Notes: generated by a model not told the origin, from the letters alone. Numbered from the stretch's first letter, positions 16,489 to 25,821 are shown. The stretch is DNA of 64,000 bases from Lachnospiraceae bacterium UBA3310 (GCA_002361355.1 DESQ01000042.1:1-64000); one strand, 5' to 3'. Translations and numbers: made by a program.

Positions 16489-17490
16489 ATGGCGGCACAG
16501 GCAAATACAGCGGGAACCCAAAAAGGTTTTCTGCAGTGGGCGAAAAGCAGAAAAGGTCAGCAGGTTATCATTATCCTTGCGTTTATGATTATACCGCTGG
16601 CATTGTTATTTACATTTACATATCTTCCATTCGGTGAGATGGTGGGGTACAGTTTTTATCAGATGAAGTACGTGGGTAAAAAAACCTTCGTGGGCTGGAA
16701 GAACTACGCCAGTGTGTTCAGCAGAAAGGACTGCTTCGGCGCTTTGAAGCTGAGTCTTTACTATATGGGCGGTTCGATTGTACAGCTTGCGCTGGCTTTG
16801 TATCTGGCTACGATTTTAAGCTTTAAGGTAAAGGGCGGCAATATCTTTAAGGGCTTTATGTTCTTCCCTTATCTGATCAACGGTATTGCCATCGGTTTCA
16901 TTTTCAAATTCTTTTACACCAGAGGTTTCGTGTTCGATACGGTACTTCAGTGGTGTGGTTTCCAGTTAGACAATCTTCCGTATTGGTTGCGAGACCAGAG
17001 GATTAACAATATATCTCTTGTGGGTACATCCGTATGGCGGTACTTTGGACAGAACATGGTACTTTTCATCGGCGCGATCATGTCCGTGGACTCCGAGCTG
17101 TATGAGGCGGCAATGCTTGACGGCGCCAACCGGTTCGCACAGTTTCGGTATATCATTCTGCCGAGTATCAAGACCATCGTAACGTTAAACGTGATCCTGT
17201 CGATCACAGGTTCTTTAAGCGCATTCGAGCCGCCTTATGTTATCACCAGCGGCGCGAACGGAACAGGTACTTACTTCGTGGTTATGAACGAGATCGCCCA
17301 CACGCAGCAGAAGGTGGGCCTGGCCTCGGCCATGGCGGTGGTGCTCCTGTTGATTATCTTCGCGGCGACGATCCTGCAGAAGCTGTTCTTCAAGTATGTG
17401 TTCAGGAACGCGGAGGACGAGGATTTCGGCGCATCGGCAAGGCGCGACAAAAAGCTGGCAAAATATGCGGCTAGAAAGGCGGGCAGATAG
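16489..17490 (+). CDS. ABC sugar transporter permease, MalF/UgpA type
   Basis: 333 aa with about six membrane helices and the cytoplasmic EAA loop (YEAAMLDGANRFAQFRYIILPSI), which contacts the ATPase. The family exports no cargo: it imports oligosaccharides delivered by the binding protein upstream. GGAGGG precedes the ATG. The second permease starts on the base after this stop codon. No ATPase gene is present in the locus; a shared MsmX-type ATPase encoded elsewhere is the usual solution. Confidence 0.92.
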   Translation: MAAQANTAGTQKGFLQWAKSRKGQQVIIILAFMIIPLALLFTFTYLPFGEMVGYSFYQMKYVGKKTFVGWKNYASVFSRKDCFGALKLSLYYMGGSIVQLALALYLATILSFKVKGGNIFKGFMFFPYLINGIAIGFIFKFFYTRGFVFDTVLQWCGFQLDNLPYWLRDQRINNISLVGTSVWRYFGQNMVLFIGAIMSVDSELYEAAMLDGANRFAQFRYIILPSIKTIVTLNVILSITGSLSAFEPPYVITSGANGTGTYFVVMNEIAHTQQKVGLASAMAVVLLLIIFAATILQKLFFKYVFRNAEDEDFGASARRDKKLAKYAARKAGR

Positions 17491-18339
17491 ATGACGGCAT
17501 TACAGAAAATCGGACATTATTTAGTGATTTTTTTGAAATATTTATCGCTGGTGTTTTTTTCCTTCGTGGCGGTGCTGCCCGTTGTGTCCTGTGCGATCAC
17601 GGCGTTTAAGTCTGAGGAGGAGTACCAGAATACGAATGTTATGACGCTGCCTCAAAGCTGGCTGAACCCGGATAACTTTTTACAGGCTTTTGAACGGGCA
17701 AACATGGGGAAAGCGTTTATCAATTCGACCATCATTCTGATTACGGTGCTTGTGGTTTCGGTGCTTGTGGGTACGTCCCTTGCCTATGTGCTTAACCGTT
17801 TTAAGTTCCCGGGAAACGGCCTGATCAGAAATCTGTTCCTCTTTGCCACGCTGCTTCCGGGCGTTGCCATGCAGGTTGCAGTTTACGGGATCATGAACAG
17901 CCTGAACTTCATCAACTCCCTGCCGGGCTACATCATCATGATGTGCGGCACGGACGTGATTGCGATTTATATTTACATCCAGTTCTTTGAGAACATAAGC
18001 GTGTCGCTGGATGAATCGGCGATCATCGACGGGGCGTCCTATTTCACGATCTATTATAAGATCCTGTTACCGCTGTTAAAGCCGGCTATCGTGACGGCGT
18101 GCATCTTAAAGGGTGTGGGCACCTACAACGAGTATTACTGTGCAAACCTCTACTTACAGAATAAGAAGATCCTGCCTACGGTGGCAACCAGCCTTTACAC
18201 CTTTGTAGGCCCTCTGGGAAGTAAATACAACCTGATCTGTGCGGGCGTTATCATTTCGCTTCTGCCGGCGTTAATTGTGTTCATCCTTTTCCAGAAACAG
18301 ATCTACAGCGGTATGACGGCCGGATCCGTGAAAGGTTAA
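17491..18339 (+). CDS. ABC sugar transporter permease, MalG/UgpE type
   Basis: 282 aa, about six helices, EAA loop DESAIIDGASYFTIYYKILLPLLKPA. It pairs with the preceding permease to form the transmembrane channel. Zero-spacing junction with the upstream gene suggests translational coupling. No clear terminator follows, but a separate promoter drives the epimerase/phosphorylase genes. Confidence 0.92.
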   Translation: MTALQKIGHYLVIFLKYLSLVFFSFVAVLPVVSCAITAFKSEEEYQNTNVMTLPQSWLNPDNFLQAFERANMGKAFINSTIILITVLVVSVLVGTSLAYVLNRFKFPGNGLIRNLFLFATLLPGVAMQVAVYGIMNSLNFINSLPGYIIMMCGTDVIAIYIYIQFFENISVSLDESAIIDGASYFTIYYKILLPLLKPAIVTACILKGVGTYNEYYCANLYLQNKKILPTVATSLYTFVGPLGSKYNLICAGVIISLLPALIVFILFQKQIYSGMTAGSVKG

Positions 18340-18400
18340 GTAAAAATATACAAAAAATAAATTCAATTTAAGCAAAGATGCTGATTTTGGATATAGTCGG

Positions 18401-18428
18401 TTGACATTGGCAAAAATTACTCTATAAT
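18401..18428 (+). promoter_or_regulatory. Sigma-A promoter of the epimerase-phosphorylase operon
   Basis: TTGACA, 16-base spacer, TATAAT. It is followed by the palindrome TAGTTAACTA (18436-18445), a candidate operator sharing TTAACTAA with the ABC operon. Confidence 0.8.
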
Positions 18429-18447
18429 TTAATTATAGTTAACTAAT

Positions 18448-18492
18448 TTTTACTCGTTTGTAAGCTAAAAATTAAGCTATGAACGAGTAAAA
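18448..18492 (+). promoter_or_regulatory. Leader hairpin upstream of the epimerase gene
   Basis: TTTTACTCGTT (18448-18458) pairs perfectly with AACGAGTAAAA (18482-18492); AGCT repeats allow further inner pairing. No T-run follows, so it is more likely an mRNA leader structure or protein-binding site than a terminator. Confidence 0.45.
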
Positions 18493-18551
18493 TTATAAAA
18501 AAGGGAAATTGTAAAGAAGAGGAAGAGAGAAAAGAGGAGGGGAGAAGCGCA

Positions 18552-19721
18552 ATGATGGTGGAGGAAATCAGAAACCATTTAAAAGACGGTATCATTCCTT
18601 TTTGGAAGAAACTTCGGGATGATGAGAACGGCGGCTACTACGGCTACATGGATTACGATTTGAACGTGGACAAAAAGGCGGTGAAGGGCTGCATCTTAAA
18701 CAGCCGCATTACATGGTTTTTTGCGAACGCCTACATGGCGTTAAAGGACGAGTCGCTGCTTCAGGAAGCGCGGCACGGCTACGAGTTTATGCAGAAGTAC
18801 TGTGTGGATCACGAAAAGGGCGGCGTTTACTGGTCGGTGCACTATGACGGCACGCCGGAGGACACCACGAAGCATACGTATAATCAGGCTTTTTCGATTT
18901 ATGCGCTTTCCTCCTATTATGACGCGTCGAAGGACGAGAGTGCCCTGAAAACGGCGATGGAGCTGTTTCATATCATCGAGGAGCGGTGTATGGATGAGAT
19001 CGGCTACAAGGAAGCCTTCGACAGGGAATTTCATGAGATCGAGAACGACAAGCTTTCCGAGAACGGCGTGATTGCAGATAAGACAATGAATACGCTGCTT
19101 CATGTGTTCGAGGCGTATACGGAGCTCTACCGGGTCAGCGGTGACGAAGCGGTGAAAAAGAGACTCACGTGGATTCTGGACACCATCGCACAGAAGGTTT
19201 ATAATCCGGCTCTGCACAGGCAGGAAGTCTTTTTTGACCGTGAGATGCACTCCATTCTGGATCTGCATTCCTACGGGCACGATATTGAAACGGCCTGGCT
19301 GCTCAGGAGGGGCACGGAGGTATTGGGAGAGCGGGCCTATACGGAGAAGATGCTTCCCATTATACTTGACTTAACTGGTCAGGTATATCGGAAGGCCTTC
19401 GACGGGAAGTCCCTTGCCAATGAATGCGAGAAAGGCACAGTGGATGAAAACCGGATCTGGTGGGTACAGGCGGAGGCGGTGATTGGCTTTTTGAATGGGT
19501 ATCAGCTTGCGCCGGAGCATAGGGAATATCTGGAGGCGGCCAGAGCCGAATGGGAGTTCATCAAAACTTATGTGATCGACAGCCGCCCCGGCTCGGAATG
19601 GTTTTGGGATGTGGATAAGGATGGGAAATCCGTCAGCGGCAAACCCATTGTAGAGCCCTGGAAATGTCCCTACCACAACGGGAGGATGTGTCTTGAAGTG
19701 ATAAGGAGAGGTGTTGACTAA
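18552..19721 (+). CDS. Cellobiose 2-epimerase (AGE family)
   Basis: 389 aa, the usual length. It converts the reducing-end sugar of beta-1,4-disaccharides between glucose and mannose, here most likely mannobiose to mannosylglucose. Family residues are visible: SRITWFFANAY near 50, HSYGHDIETAWLL (catalytic His) near 240, WWVQAEAV near 300 and PYHNGRMCLE with the second catalytic His near 375. No signal peptide, so cytoplasmic. It is the first gene after its own promoter, followed by two GH130 phosphorylases, the arrangement of the known mannan phosphorolysis pathway of Ruminococcus albus. Confidence 0.9.
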   Translation: MMVEEIRNHLKDGIIPFWKKLRDDENGGYYGYMDYDLNVDKKAVKGCILNSRITWFFANAYMALKDESLLQEARHGYEFMQKYCVDHEKGGVYWSVHYDGTPEDTTKHTYNQAFSIYALSSYYDASKDESALKTAMELFHIIEERCMDEIGYKEAFDREFHEIENDKLSENGVIADKTMNTLLHVFEAYTELYRVSGDEAVKKRLTWILDTIAQKVYNPALHRQEVFFDREMHSILDLHSYGHDIETAWLLRRGTEVLGERAYTEKMLPIILDLTGQVYRKAFDGKSLANECEKGTVDENRIWWVQAEAVIGFLNGYQLAPEHREYLEAARAEWEFIKTYVIDSRPGSEWFWDVDKDGKSVSGKPIVEPWKCPYHNGRMCLEVIRRGVD

Positions 19722-19827
19722 ATAAGTCGATCTGCGGCGGCGCAGAGCGGATGCGTGGACGGACAAGGATGCCTGCGCCGGGCCGTTGTCAGAATGTTAA
19801 GTTTGGGAAAGAGAGGAAAAGGCGAGT

Positions 19828-21000
19828 ATGCTGCATCAACAGTATTATGTGGAACTGGACAGGTACAAGAAACTGGTGGAACGGAAAAATGTGAAGTCCG
19901 ACCATTACAACGGGATTTATGACAGATACAGATATCCCGTGCTGACGCGGGAGCACATCCCGCTGCACTGGCGGTATGACCTGAACCCGGAGACGAATCC
20001 CTATTTTATGGAGCGGCTGGGCGTCAATGCGGTGATGAATTCGGGCGCGATTGAACTGGACGGGAAGTATTATCTGGTGGCAAGGATTGAGGGCAACGAC
20101 AGGAAGTCTTTCTTTGGCGTGGCCGAGAGCGATAATGGGATTGACGGTTTCCGTTTTTGGGATTATCCGATTCTTCTGCCTGACACCTGCCCGGAGGAGA
20201 CGAACGTCTACGACATGCGTCTGACGAAGCATGAGGACGGTTATATTTACGGTGTGTTCTGCTCCGAGAGCAAAGATACCACGGTGAACGACCTGTCCGC
20301 GGCGGTGGCGGCGGCGGGGATTGTGAGGACGAAGGATCTGAAAAACTGGGAACGTCTGCCCAATCTGGTGACGAAACGTTCGCCCCAGCAGAGGAATGTG
20401 GTGCTGCACCCGGAGTTTGTGGACGGCAAGTACGCCTTCTACACAAGGCCCATGGATGATTTTATCGAGACCGGTTCCGGCGGCGGCATCGGCTTCGGGC
20501 TGTGTGACGACATCACCCATGCGGTGGTGGACGAGGAGAAAATGACTTCCATCCGCAGGTATCACACCATCACCGAGGCGAAGAATGGCGCGGGCGCGCC
20601 GCCCATTAAAACGAAGGACGGCTGGATTCATATCGCCCACGGCGTGCGCAACACCGCTGCGGGACTGCGCTATGTGATTTATGCCTTCGCGACGGATTTA
20701 AAAGACCCGTCCAAAGTGATCGCGGAGCCTTCCGGCATGTTGATTGGGCCAAGAGACTGGGAGCGGGTGGGCGATGTGTCCAATGTGGTATTTACCAACG
20801 GGGCGATTGCAAGGGATAACGGCGACGTATATATTTACTACGCGGCCAGCGATACCAGGATGCATGTGGCCACCACCACCATCGACAGGCTGACGGATTA
20901 TGTGTTCCATACGCCGAGAGACCCTTACCGTTCTGTGGAGTGCGTGGCACAGAGATGCGATTTTATCAGGAAAAATCTGGATTTTTTAGCGAAACAGTGA
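19828..21000 (+). CDS. Beta-1,4-mannosylglucose phosphorylase (GH130_1)
   Basis: 390 aa. It phosphorolyses 4-O-beta-mannosyl-glucose to mannose 1-phosphate and glucose. Family blocks are clear: RYRYPVLTREH, HWRYDLNPETNPYFMERLG, TNVYDMRLTKHEDG, QQRNVVLHPEFVDGKY, GSGGGIGFGL, HGVRNTAAGLRYV and YYAASDTRMHVATTTIDRL. The fused tail is short. It uses the epimerase product, so the two enzymes act in series. The start ATG follows GAGAGG. Subfamily assignment by remembered sequence similarity, not by search. Confidence 0.9.
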   Translation: MLHQQYYVELDRYKKLVERKNVKSDHYNGIYDRYRYPVLTREHIPLHWRYDLNPETNPYFMERLGVNAVMNSGAIELDGKYYLVARIEGNDRKSFFGVAESDNGIDGFRFWDYPILLPDTCPEETNVYDMRLTKHEDGYIYGVFCSESKDTTVNDLSAAVAAAGIVRTKDLKNWERLPNLVTKRSPQQRNVVLHPEFVDGKYAFYTRPMDDFIETGSGGGIGFGLCDDITHAVVDEEKMTSIRRYHTITEAKNGAGAPPIKTKDGWIHIAHGVRNTAAGLRYVIYAFATDLKDPSKVIAEPSGMLIGPRDWERVGDVSNVVFTNGAIARDNGDVYIYYAASDTRMHVATTTIDRLTDYVFHTPRDPYRSVECVAQRCDFIRKNLDFLAKQ

Positions 21001-21038
21001 GGCGGAGAGGTAAAAAAAGCTTCGGCATGGAGGAAAAA

Positions 21039-22061
21039 ATGAGCGAAATAAAAATGATAAGTCCGGTTGTGAAAAATGTGCCCTGGCAGGATAAGCCGGA
21101 GGGGCTTGTGGGCGCTCCGATCTGGAGGTACAGCGAGAACCCCATTATTGGCAGAAACCCGGTGGAAGGCGTTGCCAGAATTTTCAACAGTGCGGTGATG
21201 CCCTACGGCGACGGGTTTATCGGCGTGTTCCGTGGGGAGCAGGTAAACGGGATTCCCTATATTTATCTGGGACACAGCAAAGATGCGATCCACTGGGAGT
21301 TTGAGAAGGAGAAGATTCCCTTCAAGGATGAGCAGGGCAATGATTTTATGCCGGTATACGCCTACGATCCCCGTCTGGTGAAGGTGGAGGACACTTACTA
21401 TATCATCTGGTGTCAGGATTTTTACGGCGCCTCCATCGGCATGGCCAGGACGACGGATTTTAAGACCTTTACCAGAATTGAAAATCCGTTTATTCCCTTT
21501 AACAGGAACGCGGTGCTGTTTCCCCGGAAGATTCACGGAAACTTTGTGCTCTTAAGCAGGCCCTCCGATTCGGGCCATACGCCCTTCGGCGATATCTTCC
21601 TGAGCGAGAGCCCGGATATGGTGTACTGGGGCAGGCACAGGCATGTGATGGGAAGAAGTTCCGAATGGTGGGAGTCCGTCAAGATCGGCGGCGGCGCCGC
21701 CCCCATTGAGACAAGCGAAGGCTGGCTTCTGTTTTACCACGGCGTGACCGGGACGTGTAACGGTTTTGTGTACTCCATCGGCGGCGCGATCCTGGATATC
21801 GACAATCCTTCCAAAGTATTATACCGCTGTGAAAACTTCCTGCTGACTCCGGAGGAGTGGTATGAGGAGAGGGGCTTCGTGCCTAACGTATGTTTCCCCT
21901 GTGCGACCATTCATGACTCTGAGAGCGGCAAGATAGCACTCTATTATGGCTGCGCGGACAGCTATGTGGGTCTGGCGTTTACAAAGCTTGACGAGATTGT
22001 GGATTATATCAAGAAGAACAGCCATACCACCGAGTCCGATACGGAGCTTGGCATCCGGTAA
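21039..22061 (+). CDS. Beta-1,4-mannooligosaccharide phosphorylase (GH130_2)
   Basis: 340 aa. It removes mannosyl units from the non-reducing end of beta-1,4-mannooligosaccharides as mannose 1-phosphate. Blocks typical of GH130_2: VPWQDKP, FNSAVMPYGDGF, YAYDPRL, FNRNAVLFPRKI, LLSRPSDSGHTPFGDIFLS, GGGAAPIETSEGWLLFYHGV, CNGFVYSIGGAILD, FPCATI and YYGCADSYVGLAF. I start at ATG 21039 because GGAGG sits just upstream; an ORF extends further 5' without a site. It completes import, epimerisation and phosphorolysis of mannan fragments. Confidence 0.9.
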   Translation: MSEIKMISPVVKNVPWQDKPEGLVGAPIWRYSENPIIGRNPVEGVARIFNSAVMPYGDGFIGVFRGEQVNGIPYIYLGHSKDAIHWEFEKEKIPFKDEQGNDFMPVYAYDPRLVKVEDTYYIIWCQDFYGASIGMARTTDFKTFTRIENPFIPFNRNAVLFPRKIHGNFVLLSRPSDSGHTPFGDIFLSESPDMVYWGRHRHVMGRSSEWWESVKIGGGAAPIETSEGWLLFYHGVTGTCNGFVYSIGGAILDIDNPSKVLYRCENFLLTPEEWYEERGFVPNVCFPCATIHDSESGKIALYYGCADSYVGLAFTKLDEIVDYIKKNSHTTESDTELGIR

Positions 22062-22108
22062 GAAATGGTATGTTGAAAAGGGGATTTTCTTCATAAAACT
22101 TTTGCGGG

Positions 22109-22138
22109 GGAGACATTCGCACTGCGGGTGTCTCCTTT
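22109..22138 (+). terminator. Probable terminator of the mannan operon
   Basis: GGAGACA (22109-22115) pairs with TGTCTCC (22129-22135), followed by TTT. Modest stem with a 13-base loop. Confidence 0.5.
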
Positions 22139-22165
22139 GTAGTGCAGCTCTTTCCTACACAAAAG

Positions 22166-22193
22166 TTGCCTTTTTTTGCAGGAGTGGTATAAT
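22166..22193 (+). promoter_or_regulatory. Sigma-A promoter of trkA
   Basis: TTGCCT, 16-base spacer, TATAAT, about 105 bases before the trkA start. Confidence 0.65.
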
Positions 22194-22297
22194 GTACGCG
22201 ATGGCAATGAGCTGTGCGCAGACAGAGGGTAAATGAGGAGGGGAGCTTGCTCGCCGAAGCATTTATCCGAATGGATGCCATACAGGAGGATAATTTC

Positions 22298-23656
22298 GTG
22301 AGGATCATTATAGCGGGAGACGGAAAGGTTGGCTCGACGCTGACGAGACAGTTGGTTGCGGAGGGACACGATGTCACCCTGATAGATGCGAAAGCGGAGG
22401 TTTTGGAGACAAGCGAGGAGAGTTATGATATCATGGCGGTGCAGGGAAACTGTGCCTCAATGGCGACCCTCTCAAAAGCCGGGGTTGAGGAGGCAGACCT
22501 TTTGCTTGTCATGACGGGCGCGGACGAGGTCAACCTGCTCTGTTGTGCGATCGCGCATGGCATGAATCCAAAAATCCATACCATAGCAAGGATTCGCAAT
22601 CCGGAATACAAGGATCAGATTTATCAGATGAGGCATCTGTTTGGATTGTCCATGGTGGTCAATCCGGAGAGGCAGGCGGCCATCGAGATGGAGCGGCTGA
22701 TCAAGTATCCCGGTTTTTTGAAGAGGGATACTTTTGCCAAGGGCAGGGTAGAAATCGTGGAATTGCGGATTGGGGAGGATTCGAAGCTCTGTAATGTGGG
22801 TCTCTTTGATCTGGAGAATGTGGTCAAATGTAAAATTCTCGTCTGCGCGGTTTTGCGGGACAGCAAGGCGATCATCCCGGATGGTAATTTTGTGCTGCAT
22901 TCTGGCGACAGGATTTTCGTTACGGCTTCCACCAGAGAATTGACCGTATTCCTCAAAAATATGGGGATCATCACCCACAGGGCGAAACGGGTGATCCTGT
23001 GCGGCGGCGGGAGGCTCAGTTTTTATCTGGCGCAGCTTCTGAAACAGGACGGCATTATGGTGGAAATCATAGAGCAGGACTACGACAGGTGTCTGTCGCT
23101 GGCGAACCAGCTTCCCGAGGTGACGGTAGTGCACGGCGACGCCAGCAACGAACTGCTGCTGGAGCGGGAGGGGATTGGCGAATGTGATGCGCTTGTTACA
23201 TTGACCGGAGTGGACGAAATGAACCTGTTCATTTCCCTGATCGGCAACAATGCGGAAGTGCCGCAGATCATCACCAAGCTGGGGCGGCTTTCCAACAACA
23301 GGATGTTGGATAAGCTCCCGGTGGGAAGCACCATCAGCCCCAAAGAGCTGTGCTGCAACGATATCGTGCGGTATGTGCGGGCCATCAGAAACCAGAACGG
23401 CGCGGCACAGGCCGTCAATGTGATTGCGGACGGGCAGGCGGAAGCCATCGAGTTTATTGTGGACGGGAACACAAAACACTGCGGCGAGCCCCTCAAAAAG
23501 CTGAAACTGAAGAAAAATATCCGCGTGGCGGGGATCAACAGGCACAGCAGCTTTGAGATCCCCAACGGCGATTCCTTCTATGAAAACGGGGATGGCCTGA
23601 TTATTGTTACCGGCAGGGATGAAGTCATTTATCAGATCAACGATATTTTTGAATAG
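22298..23656 (+). CDS. trkA: Trk potassium uptake regulator TrkA
   Basis: Cytosolic NAD(H)-binding gating subunit of Trk K+ uptake. Two RCK_N Rossmann folds are visible (IIIAGDGKVGSTLTRQL at the start; VILCGGGRLSFYLAQLL near 230), each followed by an RCK_C domain. I chose the GTG at 22298 because AGGAGG lies 8-10 bases upstream and VRIIIAGDGKVG is the family's usual beginning (452 aa, typical length). The longer frame from 22214 is unsupported. trkH follows 41 bases later. Confidence 0.92.
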   Translation: MRIIIAGDGKVGSTLTRQLVAEGHDVTLIDAKAEVLETSEESYDIMAVQGNCASMATLSKAGVEEADLLLVMTGADEVNLLCCAIAHGMNPKIHTIARIRNPEYKDQIYQMRHLFGLSMVVNPERQAAIEMERLIKYPGFLKRDTFAKGRVEIVELRIGEDSKLCNVGLFDLENVVKCKILVCAVLRDSKAIIPDGNFVLHSGDRIFVTASTRELTVFLKNMGIITHRAKRVILCGGGRLSFYLAQLLKQDGIMVEIIEQDYDRCLSLANQLPEVTVVHGDASNELLLEREGIGECDALVTLTGVDEMNLFISLIGNNAEVPQIITKLGRLSNNRMLDKLPVGSTISPKELCCNDIVRYVRAIRNQNGAAQAVNVIADGQAEAIEFIVDGNTKHCGEPLKKLKLKKNIRVAGINRHSSFEIPNGDSFYENGDGLIIVTGRDEVIYQINDIFE

Positions 23657-23697
23657 CGTGAGAAAATCTCATGCGCGGCTGAATCATGGTGAAGCGT

Positions 23698-25152
23698 ATG
23701 AATTACAGGATGATGGGAAAATTTATCAGCAGGATTCTTATGGTGGAGGCGGTGTTTATGCTTCCGGCTTTGCTGATTGCAGTTTATCATGGGGAACGAG
23801 ATACGGTATATGGTTTTTTGACCGCAATAGTCATAACTGTTGCGGCGGCGCTTTTGCTCTACCTGCTTTGCCGGAAAGCGCGAAAAGGGTTTTATGCCAG
23901 GGAAGGACTGGTCTGCGTAGGCGCAAGCTGGATTATGATGAGCCTTTTGGGATGCCTGCCTTTTTATTTTTCCGGAGAGATTCCCCGTTTTATCGACGCG
24001 ATGTTTGAGACGGTTTCCGGCTTTACCACCACCGGGGCGTCCATTCTCCCCGAGGTGGAGTCTCTGTCCATGGGCAATCTTTACTGGCGCAGCTTTACCC
24101 ATTGGCTGGGCGGCATGGGGGTTCTGGTGTTTGTGCTGGCCATTGGCAGGGGGCGGGAGAAAAACGACGGCTACACCATGCACCTTCTGCGGGCGGAGAG
24201 CCCCGGGCCCAAGGTGGAAAAGCTTGTGCCCAAGATGAGAGATACCACGAAAATACTGTATTTTATTTATTTTTTCCTTACCGTATTGAATGTGCTCTTT
24301 CTCCTTGCGGGCAAAATGCCGCTGTTTGACGCGGTATGTACGGCTTTCGGAACGGCGGGCACCGGCGGTTTTGGCATCAAAAATGACAGCATTGCAGGGT
24401 ACAGCCCTTATTTACAGAATGTGTGTACCGTGTTTATGCTTTTGTTTGGCGTAAATTTCAGTTGCTATTACATGCTGGCGATCCGGCAGGTAAAAAATGT
24501 GTTTCGGGACGAGGAACTGCGTTTTTATCTGGGAATGGTGGCGGGGAGCATCCTGTTAATTGCCTGGAATGTGAGGGGATTTTACGGAAGTATCGGAGAG
24601 ACTTTCCGCCATGCGGCGTTTCAGGTGGCGAGTATCGTCACGACGACGGGTTTTGCAACCACTGACTTTGATCTGTGGCCCAGCTTTTCAAGGGCGATCC
24701 TTCTTTCCCTCATGATTATAGGCGCCTGTGCCGGCAGCACCGGCGGCGGTTTCAAGTGCGGAAGGGCGCTGCTTCTCATCAAGAGCCTGCGTCGTAACGT
24801 GCGGCAGATCCTGCATCCGCGCAAGGTACAGGTGGTGCGCGTGAACGGACAGATGGTGGCGGAACGGGTGTTAGATAACACGAACGCCTATCTGGCGGCC
24901 TATGCCTTTATCGTCGTATTCAGCTTTATCGTGATTTCCATAGACGGGTTTACGCCAATGACAAATTTTTCGGCGGTGATGGCCTGCTTTAATAATATAG
25001 GGCCAGGTCTGGAGGGCGTGGGCCCGACCTGCAACTTTGGGGATTACGGACTGGTGTCAAAGGCGATGCTTATTATTGACATGCTGGCCGGCCGCCTGGA
25101 GATATTTCCTATATTGATTCTGTTTTCCAGAAGTACATGGATCGGCAGATGA
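23698..25152 (+). CDS. trkH: Trk potassium transporter membrane subunit TrkH
   Basis: K+ channel-like membrane subunit that works with TrkA. 484 aa with about ten helices and four pore-loop repeats; selectivity-type glycines are seen in TTTGASILPE, GTAGTGGFG, TTTGFATTDF and NNIGPGLEGVG. I prefer ATG 23698 (NYRMMGKFISRIL), matching the family N-terminus; ATG 23686 lies four codons upstream and has no better ribosome site. Operon partner of trkA. Confidence 0.92.
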   Translation: MNYRMMGKFISRILMVEAVFMLPALLIAVYHGERDTVYGFLTAIVITVAAALLLYLLCRKARKGFYAREGLVCVGASWIMMSLLGCLPFYFSGEIPRFIDAMFETVSGFTTTGASILPEVESLSMGNLYWRSFTHWLGGMGVLVFVLAIGRGREKNDGYTMHLLRAESPGPKVEKLVPKMRDTTKILYFIYFFLTVLNVLFLLAGKMPLFDAVCTAFGTAGTGGFGIKNDSIAGYSPYLQNVCTVFMLLFGVNFSCYYMLAIRQVKNVFRDEELRFYLGMVAGSILLIAWNVRGFYGSIGETFRHAAFQVASIVTTTGFATTDFDLWPSFSRAILLSLMIIGACAGSTGGGFKCGRALLLIKSLRRNVRQILHPRKVQVVRVNGQMVAERVLDNTNAYLAAYAFIVVFSFIVISIDGFTPMTNFSAVMACFNNIGPGLEGVGPTCNFGDYGLVSKAMLIIDMLAGRLEIFPILILFSRSTWIGR

Positions 25153-25187
25153 CGGCGGCAACTTTGGCAAAAGGGACGGTTTGTATA

Positions 25188-25216
25188 TTGAGAGCTGGAT
25201 GGGAGTATGTTACACT
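25188..25216 (+). promoter_or_regulatory. Sigma-A promoter of the small conserved gene
   Basis: TTGAGA, 17-base spacer, TACACT, 40 bases before the start codon. Confidence 0.5.
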
Positions 25217-25255
25217 AGGAAAAGTAACACAGGGTAAGCGGAAACGGAGGATAAG

Positions 25256-25513
25256 ATGGAAAAGGAAAATGTGAAGGCTGACGTAAAAGCCGACGTAAAG
25301 GCGGCGCAGGAGATAGAGACAGAGGTAATCCTGCAGTACCGTGAGTACGAGGTGAATATGGATGATGTGACCGAACGGGTCAAAGCCTATTATATGGCGA
25401 AAGGCCATAAGGAAGATTCGATTGAAAACATGCAGATTTATGTGAAGCCGGAAGACTTCACAGCGTATTATGTGATCAATGACGGCGTGGTGGGAAAAGT
25501 GCCCCTTTTTTAA
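25256..25513 (+). CDS. Small conserved Lachnospiraceae protein (DUF6465-like)
   Basis: 85 aa, soluble. The N-terminal ~20 residues are a Lys/Ala/Asp-rich repeat (VKADVKADVKAA), then a compact domain (ILQYREYEVNMDDVTERVKAYYMAKGH ending in IYVKPEDFTAYYVINDG). This pattern resembles the DUF6465 family of unknown function. GGAGG precedes the ATG. It converges on azlD, whose stop overlaps its last bases (25510-25513). Confidence 0.7.
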   Translation: MEKENVKADVKADVKAAQEIETEVILQYREYEVNMDDVTERVKAYYMAKGHKEDSIENMQIYVKPEDFTAYYVINDGVVGKVPLF

Positions 25514-25821
25514 AAGAAGGGCAGCAGTTCTACCGCGAATACCACAACACAGCAGAGCACGGCGACCTGAAAGAGGCTGCAGCCTTTCCACGCGAGGATG
25601 ATGCCTGCAAAGAGGGCAAGAAGTCCGGCTATGGGCGCCTGCGTTGCCTCCATGATGGCGGGGAAGGTCATAACCGCCAGCGTGGCATATGGCACGTAAA
25701 AGAGGAAAGAACGCAGGTATTTATTTGTGATTTCCCTGCGGATCAGCGCCAGCGGCGCCATGCGGATCAGGTAGGAGACTGCCGCCATCACAAGAATATA
25801 AATCCAGATATTATGCTCCAT
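25510..25821 (-). CDS. azlD: AzlD-type branched-chain amino acid exporter subunit
   Basis: 103 aa with about three to four hydrophobic helices (WIYILVMAAVSYLIRMAPLALI, FLFYVPYATLAVMTFPAIM). It forms a two-component exporter with AzlC for branched-chain amino acids. The ATG at 25821 follows AAGGAGG and overlaps the end of azlC by 11 bases, which suggests coupled translation; the longer ORF to 25935 is a frame running inside azlC. Confidence 0.88.
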   Translation of the reverse strand: MEHNIWIYILVMAAVSYLIRMAPLALIRREITNKYLRSFLFYVPYATLAVMTFPAIMEATQAPIAGLLALFAGIILAWKGCSLFQVAVLCCVVVFAVELLPFF

